Shown: positions 1 to 9,801, counted from the stretch's first letter. The stretch is 43,871 nt of DNA from Verrucomicrobiota bacterium (GCA_003219175.1 QHPU01000066.1:1-43871), one strand, 5' to 3'. Made by a program: numbers and translations. The notes: generated from the letters alone by a model not told the origin.

Positions 1-429
1 CGATTCGGTGCGACGTTTTTTCTTACGATTTGCTGCAAAAGGCGTGCTGCGAACCAGCTTTGTCGAGAGGACGTCGCGCCGGTCCTATTCGAAGCCGCGC
101 GCCGTTATCACGATGCTCAAAAATGATATGTGAAAGTTCTACTGCTAATGCCCGACCATCTGCACATGCTGGTTGGCATTCCAGGAGATGCAAGCCTTTC
201 AAATCTGGTCCGCGATTTCAAACGAATTACTGCCAGAATTGTGGGAATCCGATGGCAGCGAAATTTTTTCGATCACCGGTTGCGGCATGATGAAAGCGAA
301 ACTGAAAAATATGAGTACATCTGCCAGAATCCGGTCCGGGTAGGCTTAGCTCTTGCGGCCGATGAATGGCCCTACATCTTTATCGGCGAGCCGCCGTCGA
401 GTTCACCACAGCCGCGCGAGGGCGATTGA
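1..429 (+). pseudogene. REP-associated tyrosine transposase (RAYT, Y1_Tnp), interrupted and cut by window edge
   Basis: Frame 1 reads as the body of a RAYT/IS200-like transposase, whose family processes REP-type palindromes through an HUH nuclease. The HUH motif appears as DHLHMLV at about 151-171, and the catalytic tyrosine is probably in EKYEYICQNP at about 305-334. Upstream, in the same frame, is TICCKRRAANQLCRED, a typical N-terminal part. An in-frame TGA at 124-126 replaces what is usually Trp in the stretch before the HUH motif, so the gene is split; the 5' end lies outside the window. The remaining open part from a GTG at 130 is 99 aa and lacks the N-terminal domain. I infer an inactive copy unless TGA is a sequencing error. 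Mini-hairpins elsewhere in the window could be its substrates. Confidence 0.72.
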
Positions 430-483
430 GGTCAATCGCCCCTACCTGTCAGCCGTTGCGCTGGTGACGGCTCTAACGATTCG

Positions 484-789
484 TCACTCATTCTTCTTGC
501 CCCATTTGGCAAGGATCTCATCAACCATCTTTTTCGGGTCGCGACCACGCAGCATCGGATCGTCCTTATAATATTCAGCCCAGTAGAGAATGTCGCGGTA
601 ATCAGTTTGCGCCGCCTTTATGTAGTCACGGACTTTCTCGACGCCGCCTTCGCTTAACTGCAAGATATCCCATCTCACCCGATCGCTCTCCGGTCCGACA
701 TAGCTCTCAAGTAATTGAACCACAGCATCCCAATCCGAATCTTTAAACTCCCGACTGACACGCTCGAGTATCCGCTGCTCCATTGCCAT
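484..789 (-). CDS. Conserved hypothetical protein, 101 aa
   Basis: A small, charged, soluble 101-residue protein with no signal peptide or membrane segment. It is rich in acidic and basic residues with helical character, and the C-terminal third (MVDEILAKWGKKNE) looks like an amphipathic helix. I do not recognise a catalytic motif. It starts at MAMEQ or, two codons in, at MEQRIL; both are possible. It lies 34 bp downstream of a methyltransferase on the same strand and may be co-transcribed with it. Function unknown; the reading frame itself is convincing from its length, composition and lack of overlap with a better frame. Confidence 0.6.
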   Translation of the reverse strand: MAMEQRILERVSREFKDSDWDAVVQLLESYVGPESDRVRWDILQLSEGGVEKVRDYIKAAQTDYRDILYWAEYYKDDPMLRGRDPKKMVDEILAKWGKKNE

Positions 790-823
790 CTGTAGACGGA
801 ATCTGCGATCTCGGCCAATTCCT

Positions 824-1552
824 CTACACTTTTCGTAAGACCCCGACCGATTGGCCCAGATTACCCGACGATTTCATTACCGTTCCGTTTTCCCACTTAA
901 TCTCTTCCGGAATTGGAAAGTGCCCTTTGTCGCCGTCGAAAAATGATTCCACCATCAGTCCGCTATGGCTTGCCCACGCCGTGAGCCCATCGCGATCGAC
1001 AAATTGCGCTAGCGGTCCGCCGGGTTCTGCTCTCAGCGACAGTTTAAACGTTTCCCAGTGACATGGGATTCGAAACTCCAGGAACGATATGACGGCCCAG
1101 CCCCCCGGTTTCAGGCAGCGCGCTGCCTCCTGAAGATATAGAAAACTTTCCTCGTGTGTCGTGTGGGTAAGAACGGAGAAGAACGCGACGAAATCGGCCA
1201 CATTGTCCGGACACGGGATGCGGATGCCTTCAACCAGATGGAATTCCCAATCATTTCGTCCGGTCGACGCCTTAGCCGACTCAAGCAATCGCGGAACGAC
1301 ATCAGTTCCAACGTAGCGAATGCTCTTATCACTCGCCAACTGCTGGGCCAGTCGGCCGCTTCCGCAACCGACATCGATGACGAGATGCCCGCTGCCTAGT
1401 CCCAGCGAGCGCAGTAGGTAATACTCCAGTTTACCGACTGCATCGAATTCGCCGCCGACCGCAAGCCGCATCGCTTCGTCTTTGCAATCGACGCGTTGTT
1501 CCAGTCCCCGAACGTGTTCGATATAGGCTTGGTTGCGGAAATTCTCTGGCAT
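824..1552 (-). CDS. Class I SAM-dependent methyltransferase
   Basis: A 242-aa protein with a Rossmann-type methyltransferase fold. Motif I is VIDVGCGSGRLAQQL near residues 58-72. An acidic motif II follows (YVGTDVV), and motif III/post-I regions surround the ADFVAFFSVLTHT stretch and the LKPGGWAVISF strand, which is the usual post-motif pattern. The substrate cannot be told from sequence; position next to glycosyltransferase and O-antigen-ligase genes suggests sugar or lipid modification in surface polysaccharide assembly (inference). The ATG at 1550-1552 gives a natural N-terminus. The gene points away from the polysaccharide genes to its right, so it is not in one operon with them. Confidence 0.8.
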   Translation of the reverse strand: MPENFRNQAYIEHVRGLEQRVDCKDEAMRLAVGGEFDAVGKLEYYLLRSLGLGSGHLVIDVGCGSGRLAQQLASDKSIRYVGTDVVPRLLESAKASTGRNDWEFHLVEGIRIPCPDNVADFVAFFSVLTHTTHEESFLYLQEAARCLKPGGWAVISFLEFRIPCHWETFKLSLRAEPGGPLAQFVDRDGLTAWASHSGLMVESFFDGDKGHFPIPEEIKWENGTVMKSSGNLGQSVGVLRKV

Positions 1553-1734
1553 CGCAATAGCGTGGCGAGAACAATGTGATCCAAGACCACCGCGATTGCC
1601 AGTTCAGAGGTTTACTGCGGAATCAATTATCGCGCTTAATTCACCGTGCCGCTGATTGAATTTCCGCCCGCCGGGGGTGACCGAGGTTTCACAGTCGCCT
1701 TATCTGCAACGATTGATTCTGATTCGCGGCATTT

Positions 1735-2129
1735 CAGCAGTGAAACCGATCGTCGGCCGGCGTTGGTCATGGGCGAGCATCCACAATCACCGATCGGCAT
1801 CTTCTCGATCGCACGAACGCGATTACAATCGGTGCCTTCACTACGGTGGCGGGATTTCAGTCGCAGTTCATTTCGCACACCATTAACATCAAAGAGAATC
1901 AACAGACATCCCGTCCGATCAGCATCGGCGATTACTCTTTTGTGGGCAGCAACAGCGTGTTAGTCGGTGGCGCAGCTTTGCCAAACTGTTGCGTGTTCTG
2001 TGCGAAATTGCTCCTGAACATGGCTTACACTCCGACGCATCGCCTCTATGGTAGAGTTCCGGCGCGCAAGCTCAGTTCTTATCGCCCGATTCCGGCTATT
2101 TCAACCACCGCCAGGGTTTCGTTATCTAA
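1735..2129 (+). pseudogene. Hexapeptide-repeat (LbH) acyltransferase, frameshifted remnant
   Basis: Translating across frames recovers a left-handed beta-helix acetyltransferase: VGHGRASTITDRHLLDRTNA, then ITIGAFTTVAGFQSQFISHT, ISIGDYSFVGSNSVLVGGA and a C-terminal LYGRVPARKLSSYRP segment. These are the [LIV]-G-x4 repeats and the final VPA motif of WcaF/LacA-like O-acetyltransferases. Upstream, a TGA around 1739 breaks the frame. Near 2085 a second shift separates the VPARKLSSYRP frame from the expected ending GYFNHRQGFVI and its TAA at 2127-2129. Without an intact start and with two breaks I call it a pseudogene. It lies just 5' of a GT4 glycosyltransferase, and would fit an exopolysaccharide acetylation role before decay. 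Confidence 0.62.
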
Positions 2130-2135
2130 CTAAAC

Positions 2136-3281
2136 TTGAGAGTTCTGCAAACAGTGCAGACGCTGAATCCCGAAAGGGGCGGCGTGGCTCGTGCTGTAAT
2201 CTCGTTAAGCAAGGGATTGCAGCAACACGGCGTGCAAACTGAGATCGTCGCGTTGGATAAATCGGACTCACCTTGGTTGCGTGGTCAAACGGTTGCCGTG
2301 CACGCTCTCGGTGAGGGCCTGACCAACTATCGTTACTCGCGCGCCTTCTCCGCTTGGCTTAGGGAGAATGGCAAGAAGTTTGATTGCGTCATCGTTCACG
2401 GAATCTGGCAACACCACAGCTTTGCGGTGCGGCAACGGTTTCACAAAACCGCGACGCCATATTTCGTTTTCCCACACGGGATGCTCGATCCCTGGTTCAA
2501 GCGCACTTTCCCTCTCAAACATCTAAAAAAATGGATCTACTGGCCATGGGGCGATTATCGGGTGTTGCGCGATGCTGCGGCGGTAATTTTTACCTCGGAG
2601 GAAGAACGTTTGCGAGCACGGCAATCCTTTTGGCTCTATCGCGCGAAAGAGAAAATTTCGCCCCTCGGTATCGAACAACCGCGCCGAGCCGGACCGGAAG
2701 CGCGTAATCTGTTTCTTGCGAAATTTCCTGAAATCGAGAAAACGCGAATGCTCTTTTTTCTCGGCCGTATTCATCCGAAAAACGGCTGCGATCTGGCGAT
2801 TGACGCTCTCCCACGTCGTGCTTCCGAGGAGCAAGTTACGCTCGTCCTGGGCGGCCCCGATCAGGGTGGCTGGACGCAGCAGCTGCGCGAACGTGTTGCG
2901 CGGATGGACATCGCGCCGCGCGTTACTTTTGCCGGTATGCTGGAAGGTTCCCTGAAGCGCGGAGCCTTTGAAAATGCCGACGCCTTCATACTACCGTCGC
3001 ATCGTGAAAACTCTGAGATCTCCGTGATTGAGGCACTCTCTTTTGGGCTGCCGGTTTTGATCTCGAACCGCGTAAATATCTGGCGCGAGATTGTCGCCGA
3101 CCACGCCGGTTACGTTGAACCCGACGATTTGGCCGGGACGACGCGCTTGATCGAGCGCTGGTTGCACACCTCGCCGGATGAACAAGATTTGATGCGCGTA
3201 AATGCCCGGAATTGTTTTCTGCGTCGCTTCGAGATCAACCGCGCTGCTGCTTCCCTGCTTGCGATTTTGCAGGCACAATGA
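2136..3281 (+). CDS. Glycosyltransferase family 4 (GT-B fold)
   Basis: A 381-aa protein with GT-B organisation. The N-terminal acceptor-binding half has a short glycine-rich loop (ERGGVARAV near residues 13-21) and a FVFPHGMLDPWF segment. The C-terminal Glycos_transf_1 half has FLGRIHPKNG near 210 and the nucleotide-sugar E-x7-E motif in HRENSEISVIEALSFGLPV near residue 300. Start is TTG at 2136; it gives the expected MRVLQTV first strand, and no better start lies closer. The likely role is sugar transfer in surface polysaccharide synthesis at the cytoplasmic face, consistent with the neighbouring acyltransferase remnant and O-antigen ligase. Donor and acceptor cannot be assigned. Confidence 0.86.
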   Translation: MRVLQTVQTLNPERGGVARAVISLSKGLQQHGVQTEIVALDKSDSPWLRGQTVAVHALGEGLTNYRYSRAFSAWLRENGKKFDCVIVHGIWQHHSFAVRQRFHKTATPYFVFPHGMLDPWFKRTFPLKHLKKWIYWPWGDYRVLRDAAAVIFTSEEERLRARQSFWLYRAKEKISPLGIEQPRRAGPEARNLFLAKFPEIEKTRMLFFLGRIHPKNGCDLAIDALPRRASEEQVTLVLGGPDQGGWTQQLRERVARMDIAPRVTFAGMLEGSLKRGAFENADAFILPSHRENSEISVIEALSFGLPVLISNRVNIWREIVADHAGYVEPDDLAGTTRLIERWLHTSPDEQDLMRVNARNCFLRRFEINRAAASLLAILQAQ

Positions 3282-3592
3282 AAATACCATTGTGCCTGGC
3301 GCGTTTTCTTCCGCTCCCTCCCATGTTGGGCGGGGCGGTTGAGAAGAGCTGGTTCGCGCTCGCGAAATTCACCATCACCTACGCACCCAGCCAGAAAAGT
3401 CCGGGGGTAAGGCAGATCTCACAGATTAATAACAGTCGTCGAAGACCCTCGGACTGTTGGGGGAGCATCGCTGAAACCGGGCTGGCGTGGCATGAAGACT
3501 ACGTGATGGCCCGCTTCACTTCAACTCATGGTGGTGTGCAGCAGTCCCCAATTTACAACGAAAGCGAACTTCGGCTGATAGAGCGCCGCTAA
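3278..3592 (+). pseudogene. Possible glycosyltransferase remnant in intergenic gap
   Basis: An open stretch of 104 codons from an ATG overlapping the end of the upstream glycosyltransferase. Its first third (ARFLPLPPMLGGAVEKSWFA) resembles the N-terminal glycine loop of another GT4 enzyme, but the remainder has no recognisable fold and is too short for the family (about 350-400 aa). I read it as a deletion remnant; it could equally be chance. The following 3593-3705 holds no gene or structure that I can support. Confidence 0.28.
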
Positions 3593-3705
3593 AGAAATCG
3601 CTGCAGCGAGACGGTAGCGCGGTCTACGAGTGCCGTTCCAATTGTAAAGTTCGATTCCTTACCGCACACTAGCTTTCGCGCGTCTCTCCGCTGATCGAAA
3701 ATCGC

Positions 3706-6093
3706 ATGGAAGAAACCAACGCCAGCGCTATTACCCACCATCCCGTGCCTGCGCAATGGGCGCGGAGCTTTTTCATCGCGCTGCTTCCGGTCTTTGCAGT
3801 TTTTCTCGGCGGCGCGACCAGCAAGTGGGCCGAAGGCATCGTCGTCGCCTTATTGGGTCTCTTCCTGATCTTCCAACCTCCACGCCGCTCCTTGGGCTGG
3901 AAGATTAACACCGTCTTCTTTGCTTTCGCGCTCTGTAGCCTGGTCAGCTTTCTGCCGCAGGCCTGGTTTTTCACGCCTGATTGGCGGACCGCACTACAAA
4001 ACGACTTCGGGATAAAATTGCCCTCTACCGTTACTCCTCAGCCGTGGGTCACGCTCGGTTGCTTCGCCAGTCTCGTTGCCGCTCTATGCTGGCTCTACCG
4101 CGTCTCGGCCCAGGAACTCGAATTGCGGGTCGCGCGTTTCCAGCTGCGACTCTTCGCGGCCGGGATTGTCGCGATCGCCGCGCTCAGTATCCTGGTCTAC
4201 CTCACGCGTCAATCCGTCCCCTTCTGGAGAAACGAGCGCAATTTTGGCCCGTTTCTGAATCGCAACCAAACTGCCGATCTCTTCGGCCTCACTTCCGTTC
4301 TCATTCTCGCCTCGGGTCAGGATGACATTCGGCACGGCCGGAAACGCTGGGTCTTCTGGATCATCGCCCTTGCTATCGTCATTGCCGCGATCTGGCTCAA
4401 TTTTTCCCGTGCCGGAATTCTCATTCTCGTAGCTTCGAGCGCAATCTGGATTGCGACTGTAGCATTGCGTCTGGGCGCCCCCGCCCGCGCCGGCGCTGCC
4501 TGCCGCATCTCGTTAGCTGTTTCATTTCTCCTGATTCTCGTTAGCGCGCTCCTGCTTGCCGGCGGACCGACGTTGGAGCGTTTTCATTTACAAAAATTCG
4601 CGGGCAGCGGTTTCCCAGCCGATTTTCGATGGTTGATTTTTCAGGACGCCTGGCAGTTGATTCGCTCCTCACCGTGGGTTGGCCTGGGGATGGGTAATTT
4701 CGAATCGGTTTTTGCCATCTTTCGTAATGTTTCGCGCGGGACGACCCGTTCGCTTCATCCCGAGAGCGATTGGTTTTGGGTTTGGTCGGAGATGGGATGG
4801 TTGGCGATCCCGCTTATTATACTGGGCGCGCTATTGCTGATCCGGCGCGTCGCCCCGTTGGAAGTTGGAACCAACCAGCGCTTCCGTCTCGCCGCCTTGA
4901 TCGGCGCGCTGATTTTTGCCCTGCATGGTCTGGTTGATGTTTCGGGACATCGCGTAGGTACGGCCTATTCCGCATTGTTCTTACTCGGACTTTCTCTGCA
5001 CCGGCCAACGAAGCTGCTGTGCTCAAAAATTACAGAATGGACTTTCCGGGTTCTGGGACTTGCCCTTTTCACAATTGGTCTCTCCTGGGCCGTTGCGTGG
5101 CGTTCAATGGCGATGTTGCCGGGCGCGGTCGGTGCCAACAATGCCAAGCAACTCGCCGTCGTCGCGAGTCGCGGCCACAATTTTGTCGAAGCGATCAACC
5201 TGACGACGCGCGCGTTGGACTGGGCGCCGCTCGATTGGGAACTGTATTATTTGCGCGGTGCCGCCGAGGTTGCGCAGCGCGAGTCCGAGCAGAAGGCGAT
5301 TGATGATTTTCGCCGGGCGCGATTTCTGGAGCCGAATTCCGAGTCGGTGCCGTTGCAGGAAGGTTTCATCTGGCTCCGCACCAGACCGGATCTGGCGGAG
5401 ATGGCATGGCGGGAAGCGCTGCGCCGCGCCGGGGCACAACGCAAGGATGTATTCCGCAACATTATGTTTACAGCCGACCTGCGGGATCCGACTGCGCGTG
5501 CGATTATTCGCCGGCTCGCTTTCAGCGAACACGACCTCGCGCTCGCCTATTTCGAAGAATTGAACGCTCAGGAATTTCGGCCTGCTTTCAGCAAATTTTT
5601 CGATGCCGATCCGGATCTGACTGCGATGACGCCGGAGGAAAAACGCGAGTTTTTCCAGCTTTGGGACAGCCGGGGCGACATCAACGCACTCGTCGCGGTG
5701 GTGAACAAACATCCCGAATGGTTGCAATACACCTGGCGCGCCGTTGCCAAACATCGCGCCAGCTCGGGTGATTTCCGTGGTGCCTGCGAATTGATGGAGA
5801 AATATGATAGCAAAACTGTTTTGCCGCCGGAAGAAACCGGCCAGTCACTCGAGCGTTTGCGCGACCGGGTGTATCGCGGCACCAACGATTTTTCCGCCGC
5901 CTACACCCTCTATCGTCAGCAAGTGAGTCACGGATCGATTGACGACGCGCTTGCCACCATTCGGCACTTTACCTTTAACCGGAATCCGCCGGTCTATTTC
6001 TATTTGTTGGAAGCCCAGGCGTGGGCGGCGAAAAATAATTGGGAAAAATCCTGGAATGCGTGGAACAAGTTCGAGGACGTAAAGCAGAAGTAA
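3706..6093 (+). CDS. O-antigen ligase/polymerase-like membrane protein with C-terminal TPR region
   Basis: A 795-aa protein. Residues about 20-470 hold around ten to twelve hydrophobic segments with the Wzy_C/O-antigen ligase pattern. The diagnostic RNFGPFLNRNQTADLFG segment is near 177-193, a periplasmic loop with PWVGLGMGNFESVF is near 325, and LHPESDWFWVWSEMGW near 346-361. After the last membrane span the C-terminal 300 residues are soluble and helical with TPR-like repeats (LYYLRGAAEVAQRESEQKAI and later pairs). It probably joins or polymerises glycan chains in the inner membrane for lipopolysaccharide or exopolysaccharide. Ligase versus polymerase cannot be decided by sequence alone. 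Start ATG 3706 is followed by a short cytosolic tail and the first span. Confidence 0.82.
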   Translation: MEETNASAITHHPVPAQWARSFFIALLPVFAVFLGGATSKWAEGIVVALLGLFLIFQPPRRSLGWKINTVFFAFALCSLVSFLPQAWFFTPDWRTALQNDFGIKLPSTVTPQPWVTLGCFASLVAALCWLYRVSAQELELRVARFQLRLFAAGIVAIAALSILVYLTRQSVPFWRNERNFGPFLNRNQTADLFGLTSVLILASGQDDIRHGRKRWVFWIIALAIVIAAIWLNFSRAGILILVASSAIWIATVALRLGAPARAGAACRISLAVSFLLILVSALLLAGGPTLERFHLQKFAGSGFPADFRWLIFQDAWQLIRSSPWVGLGMGNFESVFAIFRNVSRGTTRSLHPESDWFWVWSEMGWLAIPLIILGALLLIRRVAPLEVGTNQRFRLAALIGALIFALHGLVDVSGHRVGTAYSALFLLGLSLHRPTKLLCSKITEWTFRVLGLALFTIGLSWAVAWRSMAMLPGAVGANNAKQLAVVASRGHNFVEAINLTTRALDWAPLDWELYYLRGAAEVAQRESEQKAIDDFRRARFLEPNSESVPLQEGFIWLRTRPDLAEMAWREALRRAGAQRKDVFRNIMFTADLRDPTARAIIRRLAFSEHDLALAYFEELNAQEFRPAFSKFFDADPDLTAMTPEEKREFFQLWDSRGDINALVAVVNKHPEWLQYTWRAVAKHRASSGDFRGACELMEKYDSKTVLPPEETGQSLERLRDRVYRGTNDFSAAYTLYRQQVSHGSIDDALATIRHFTFNRNPPVYFYLLEAQAWAAKNNWEKSWNAWNKFEDVKQK

Positions 6094-6146
6094 TATTTGT
6101 CGCATCTGTCCCATTGGTCCCCTAAGGCCGTGTGCTGCGACACTGC

Positions 6147-6515
6147 CTAATGCCCGGCGGTTGGCGAAACTGACATCGAATAAGTGATGAAACCGCAGAT
6201 AACGGTCATTACCACCATGGCGAAGATAAAAATACTGTCGGCGGCGCGTTCAATTTGATGCCTGCGCCGAAAACTACGCGCTCGCAGGGCGGCATAGGAA
6301 AGCAAACAGGAAGTAAGAAACAGGAGCGCGTCACTGGCGAGAAAATCGTCGGCTAAGGTATCAGCCTTGCCAAGCGTAATGACGACGCGAATCAGTCCGA
6401 TCACTGTCAGGCAAACGCCCACCATCGCCGATGAGACGGTGAAAATGTGAATGCAAATATCTTCTTCGAGCTTTTTTCCGTTGTTGTCCGAGGCCATTCC
6501 ACCTTCGACACTCAA
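6147..6515 (-). CDS. Small integral membrane protein, 122 aa
   Basis: A 122-residue protein with three predicted hydrophobic spans: about residues 28-50, 62-80 and 92-115. A basic cytosolic loop between spans two and three (ALRARSFRRRHQIER) fits the positive-inside rule. The N-terminus MSVEGGMASDNNGKKLEED is polar; the internal Met at residue 7 is an alternative start. I do not recognise a catalytic motif; it resembles small uncharacterised membrane proteins. It converges with the O-antigen ligase gene and is separated by 53 bp without a clear terminator. Confidence 0.62.
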   Translation of the reverse strand: MSVEGGMASDNNGKKLEEDICIHIFTVSSAMVGVCLTVIGLIRVVITLGKADTLADDFLASDALLFLTSCLLSYAALRARSFRRRHQIERAADSIFIFAMVVMTVICGFITYSMSVSPTAGH

Positions 6516-6606
6516 ATTCGCTCCGCGTTAACTGAAAAATATGCTCACCTTCAAGCCTGCGGATGCGGGACCGAGGGATCCCGTTGAAGTTATCTTAAAG
6601 CTCGCG

Positions 6607-6634
6607 CCCCGAGATTAGTTGACTTCGCTCGGGG
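6607..6634 (-). terminator. Candidate hairpin terminator after ppdK
   Basis: CCCCGAG at 6607-6613 pairs with CTCGGGG at 6628-6634 (7 bp, 14-nt loop). It lies 20 bp past the ppdK stop on the minus strand, but no strong T-run follows, so intrinsic termination is only plausible. Confidence 0.35.
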
Positions 6635-6653
6635 TTACGAACGTGCCGCTAGT

Positions 6654-9491
6654 CTATTCCGTAAGCGCGGCCTGAGCGGCAGCGAGACGCGCGATGGGGA
6701 CGCGGAATGGACTGCAACTGACATAGTCGAGGCCGAGGCGATGACAGAATTTCACCGAATCCGGATCGCCGCCGTGTTCGCCGCAGATGCCGAGCTTGAT
6801 TTTTGATCGGGTCTTGCGGCCTTTCTCGATCGCGATTTGCATCAATTGCCCGACACCGTTTTGATCGATCGTGGCAAAGGGATTGCGCTTCACGATTTCC
6901 AACTCGGCGTAGTGCGGTAAAAACGAGCCGCTGTCGTCCCGGCTCATCCCGAGCGCAGTCTGAGTGAGATCATTGGTGCCGAAGCTGAAAAACTCCGCTG
7001 TTTTGGCGATCTCATCAGCGGTCAACGCGCCGCGCGGCACTTCAATCATGGTGCCGACCAGGTAATTCAGCTTCACTTTTTTCGCGGCCTGAACTTCCTG
7101 CGCGACGCGATGCACGATCTCGACCTGCAAGTCGAGTTCTCGTTTAAAGCCAACCAGCGGAATCATCACTTCCGGATTTACTTTGATCCCGCTCTTCTGC
7201 ACTTCCGCCGCCGCTTCGAAAATCGCCCGCGCCTGCATCTCCGTTACTTCGGGGAAAGAAATTCCAAGTCGACAACCGCGATGGCCGAGCATCGGATTCT
7301 GTTCGTGTAGTTCATGTACGCGCCGCGCGATTTCGTCTGCGCTCACACCGATCTTGTCCGCGAGCGCGCTTTGGGCGGCGTGATCCTGCGGCAGAAATTC
7401 GTGCAAAGGAGGATCGAGCAGACGAATTGTGGCCGGTCTTCCTTTGAGCGCTTTGAAAATGCCGGCGAAATCGCTCTTTTGATACGGCAACAATTTCGTC
7501 AGCGCTTTTTGCCGATCATCCACTTTACGCGCCAGGATCATTTCGCGCATAGCATCAATGCGATCGCCCTCGAAAAACATGTGTTCAGTCCGGCAAAGAC
7601 CAATGCCACTGGCGCCGAACGCGACCGCATTTTCCACCTGTTCTGGCGTGTCGGCGTTAGTCCGTACACTCATGCGGGTGACTTTGGCACACCAATCCAT
7701 CAGCCGATTGAAATTGCGATACGTCTCGGCCTTCTGCGCGATCTTATCGCCATGGAGCAATCCTTGAATAATTTCCGATGGGGCGTTCCGCAGTCGATCT
7801 GCGTAAACCGTCCCGCTCGTCCCGTCGATCGAAAGGTAATCGTCGCCTTCACGAAACACGGTGCCGTTGACCGACATCGTTTTCGCGCGGTAATCGATGT
7901 TCAGCGCCGAGGCGCCGCAAATGCACACTTTACCCATTTGCCGCGCGACCAGCGCCGCGTGCGAACTGACGCCGCCACGAGCGGTCAGAATTCCTTCTGC
8001 CGCGATCATGCCGCGCAAATCTTCCGGCGAAGTCTCGACCCGCACGAGTAGCACTTTCTCGCCCTTATGCGCAGCAGCGGCGGCGCGATCGGCGTTGAAA
8101 TAAACTTTGCCCGTTGCCGCGCCAGGCCCGGCCGGAAGTCCGCTGGCGATCGCCTTAGCGCTCTTGAGGGCATTGCGATCGAAGACCGGCGCCAGCACCT
8201 GATCGAGCTGATCAGCCGGCACCCGCATAATCGCGGTTTTCCATTCAATTAACTTCTCGCGCACCATGTCGCAGGCGAATTTCACTGCCGCTACGCCTGT
8301 GCGTTTTCCGTTGCGGGTTTGCAGCATGAAAACCTTCCCATCCTGAATGGTGAATTCGAAATCCTGCACATCCTTGAAATGCGCCTCGAGCACATGCCGG
8401 ATCCGCTCCAACTCGACGAGCGCTTTGGGCAGATGTTTTCTCAAGTCCGCGACCGGTTCCGGTGTGCGGACGCCGGCGACGACATCTTCGCCCTGGGCGT
8501 TGATCAGAAATTCGCCGTAGAACACTTTCTCGCCGGTAGCAGGGTCGCGGGTGAACGCGACGCCGGACCCGGAGTTGGCGCCGGTGTTACCGAAGACCAT
8601 CGCCTGCACGTTCACCGCTGTGCCCCATTCTTGCGGAATATTGTATTTCCGGCGATAAACGATGGCGCGATCGTTCATCCACGAGCCGAACACAGCGCCG
8701 ATCGATCCATAGAGTTGTTCCCAGGGATCGTTGGGAAATTGTTTGCCGGTCCGCTCATTCACCAGTTTCTTGAAACGCGCGACTAGCTCTTTCATGTCAC
8801 CTACGCTCAGTTTGGTATCGTCGATATCCTCATGATGACGCTCGTGCTTGACTTCGTGGATCACTGTCTCGAACGGCTCGTGATCTTCGTCGGGACGTTT
8901 TTGCACGCCCATGACCACGTCGCCATACATCTGGATAAAGCGCCGGTAACAGTCCCACGCGAAACGTTCGTTATTTGTCGCCTTCGCTACTGCTACCACT
9001 GTTTCATCGTTCAGGCCGAGATTGAGGATGGTGTCCATCATTCCCGGCATTGAATCGCGTGCCCCTGATCGGACCGCCACCAGCAACGGCATCGCCTTGG
9101 TGTCGCCGAAGGTCGTACCCAAGATCCGTTCCATCCGGCGAATCCCTTCTTCCACCTCTGACCGCATCGCAGCGGGATAGCCGCGGTGATGCGCATAGAA
9201 ATAAGTGCAGACTTCCGTCGAAATCGTGAACCCCGGCGGTACGGGCAAACCGATTCGGGTCATTTCGGCCAGATTCGCGCCTTTGCCGCCGAGTAGCCCT
9301 TTCATTTTTCCGTTCCCGTCGGCTTTACCTTCGCCGAAGTAATAAACGGACTTCGCGGCTTTGCCTCGCCCCTCGCCGCGGCGAGCAGACCGTGAGTCCG
9401 TCCGATGGCGGACTTTGGTTTTTTGTTTTGTCCGACGCGCAGAGGTCGGCCGGCCAGCTGCGCGGTGGGAAGCAGAAGATTTTCGAGGCAT
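6654..9491 (-). CDS. ppdK: Pyruvate, phosphate dikinase
   Basis: A 945-aa PPDK, which interconverts pyruvate + ATP + Pi and PEP + AMP + PPi, in glycolysis or gluconeogenesis in the cytosol. Domain order is intact. The ATP-grasp N-terminal part ([10 protein letters not shown] near 68-77; [17 protein letters not shown] near 138-154) comes first. The swivelling phosphohistidine domain follows, with [16 protein letters not shown] and catalytic His511. The C-terminal PEP/pyruvate TIM barrel contains [25 protein letters not shown] and [10 protein letters not shown] near the end. Odd: the first 48 residues are a very basic, low-complexity extension ahead of the usual start ([11 protein letters not shown]). 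There is no ATG or GTG nearer the core, so I keep the start at 9491. Downstream neighbours on the strand are unrelated, so it is probably monocistronic. Confidence 0.95.
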   Translation of the reverse strand: MPRKSSASHRAAGRPTSARRTKQKTKVRHRTDSRSARRGEGRGKAAKSVYYFGEGKADGNGKMKGLLGGKGANLAEMTRIGLPVPPGFTISTEVCTYFYAHHRGYPAAMRSEVEEGIRRMERILGTTFGDTKAMPLLVAVRSGARDSMPGMMDTILNLGLNDETVVAVAKATNNERFAWDCYRRFIQMYGDVVMGVQKRPDEDHEPFETVIHEVKHERHHEDIDDTKLSVGDMKELVARFKKLVNERTGKQFPNDPWEQLYGSIGAVFGSWMNDRAIVYRRKYNIPQEWGTAVNVQAMVFGNTGANSGSGVAFTRDPATGEKVFYGEFLINAQGEDVVAGVRTPEPVADLRKHLPKALVELERIRHVLEAHFKDVQDFEFTIQDGKVFMLQTRNGKRTGVAAVKFACDMVREKLIEWKTAIMRVPADQLDQVLAPVFDRNALKSAKAIASGLPAGPGAATGKVYFNADRAAAAAHKGEKVLLVRVETSPEDLRGMIAAEGILTARGGVSSHAALVARQMGKVCICGASALNIDYRAKTMSVNGTVFREGDDYLSIDGTSGTVYADRLRNAPSEIIQGLLHGDKIAQKAETYRNFNRLMDWCAKVTRMSVRTNADTPEQVENAVAFGASGIGLCRTEHMFFEGDRIDAMREMILARKVDDRQKALTKLLPYQKSDFAGIFKALKGRPATIRLLDPPLHEFLPQDHAAQSALADKIGVSADEIARRVHELHEQNPMLGHRGCRLGISFPEVTEMQARAIFEAAAEVQKSGIKVNPEVMIPLVGFKRELDLQVEIVHRVAQEVQAAKKVKLNYLVGTMIEVPRGALTADEIAKTAEFFSFGTNDLTQTALGMSRDDSGSFLPHYAELEIVKRNPFATIDQNGVGQLMQIAIEKGRKTRSKIKLGICGEHGGDPDSVKFCHRLGLDYVSCSPFRVPIARLAAAQAALTE

Positions 9492-9570
9492 GAAAGGGAG
9501 AAATTGTGACCGGAGCGCGGCAAAATAGTTCCGCGACTCGGCGTGTCAACGCGCTCTCAGCGCGATGTTT

Positions 9571-9801
9571 CTATTCGAGTCGTGAGGAATGATATGCCGG
9601 TGCTTGCTCGGTAGCGGCAAGCACGTCGTCAATGGCGGCAGTGAACTCGTTCGTCCCGGTACTCGGGACGATGATGGTATTTCGCCGGCCATGGGCTTCC
9701 TCGGTAATGCGAAGGAATCTTCCTCGATCGTTTTCACGGAATTCCACATAGAAGTGCTTCCGCTCGATCTGGACCTCCTTCGTTTCGATAATATTGTCCA
9801 T
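9571..9801 (-). CDS. PUR-alpha-like nucleic-acid-binding protein (DUF3276)
   Basis: A 76-aa single PUR-repeat protein. The segment KHFYVEFRENDRGRFLRITE (about residues 15-34) is the hallmark beta-strand pattern of bacterial PurA/DUF3276 proteins, followed by a strand (NTIIVP) and a helix (GTNEFTAAIDDVLAAT). Family members bind single-stranded DNA or RNA as dimers; a regulatory role here is inference. They are common in Bacteroidetes, spirochaetes and Verrucomicrobia, which supports the taxonomic guess. Start MDNIIET at 9801 fits; the frame stops 79 bp upstream of ppdK. Confidence 0.78.
   Translation of the reverse strand: MDNIIETKEVQIERKHFYVEFRENDRGRFLRITEEAHGRRNTIIVPSTGTNEFTAAIDDVLAATEQAPAYHSSRLE

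Noticed and set aside
3640-3675. tRNA-like T-arm (GTTCGATTCC)
   Set aside because: The flanking bases do not form a proper T stem, and no matching acceptor stem, D arm or anticodon arm lies upstream.
7314-8051. 245-codon open frame on the + strand inside ppdK
   Set aside because: It lies antisense within a strongly conserved enzyme and shows no domain; a composition-driven shadow, as are the long + strand frames across dxs and rnr.
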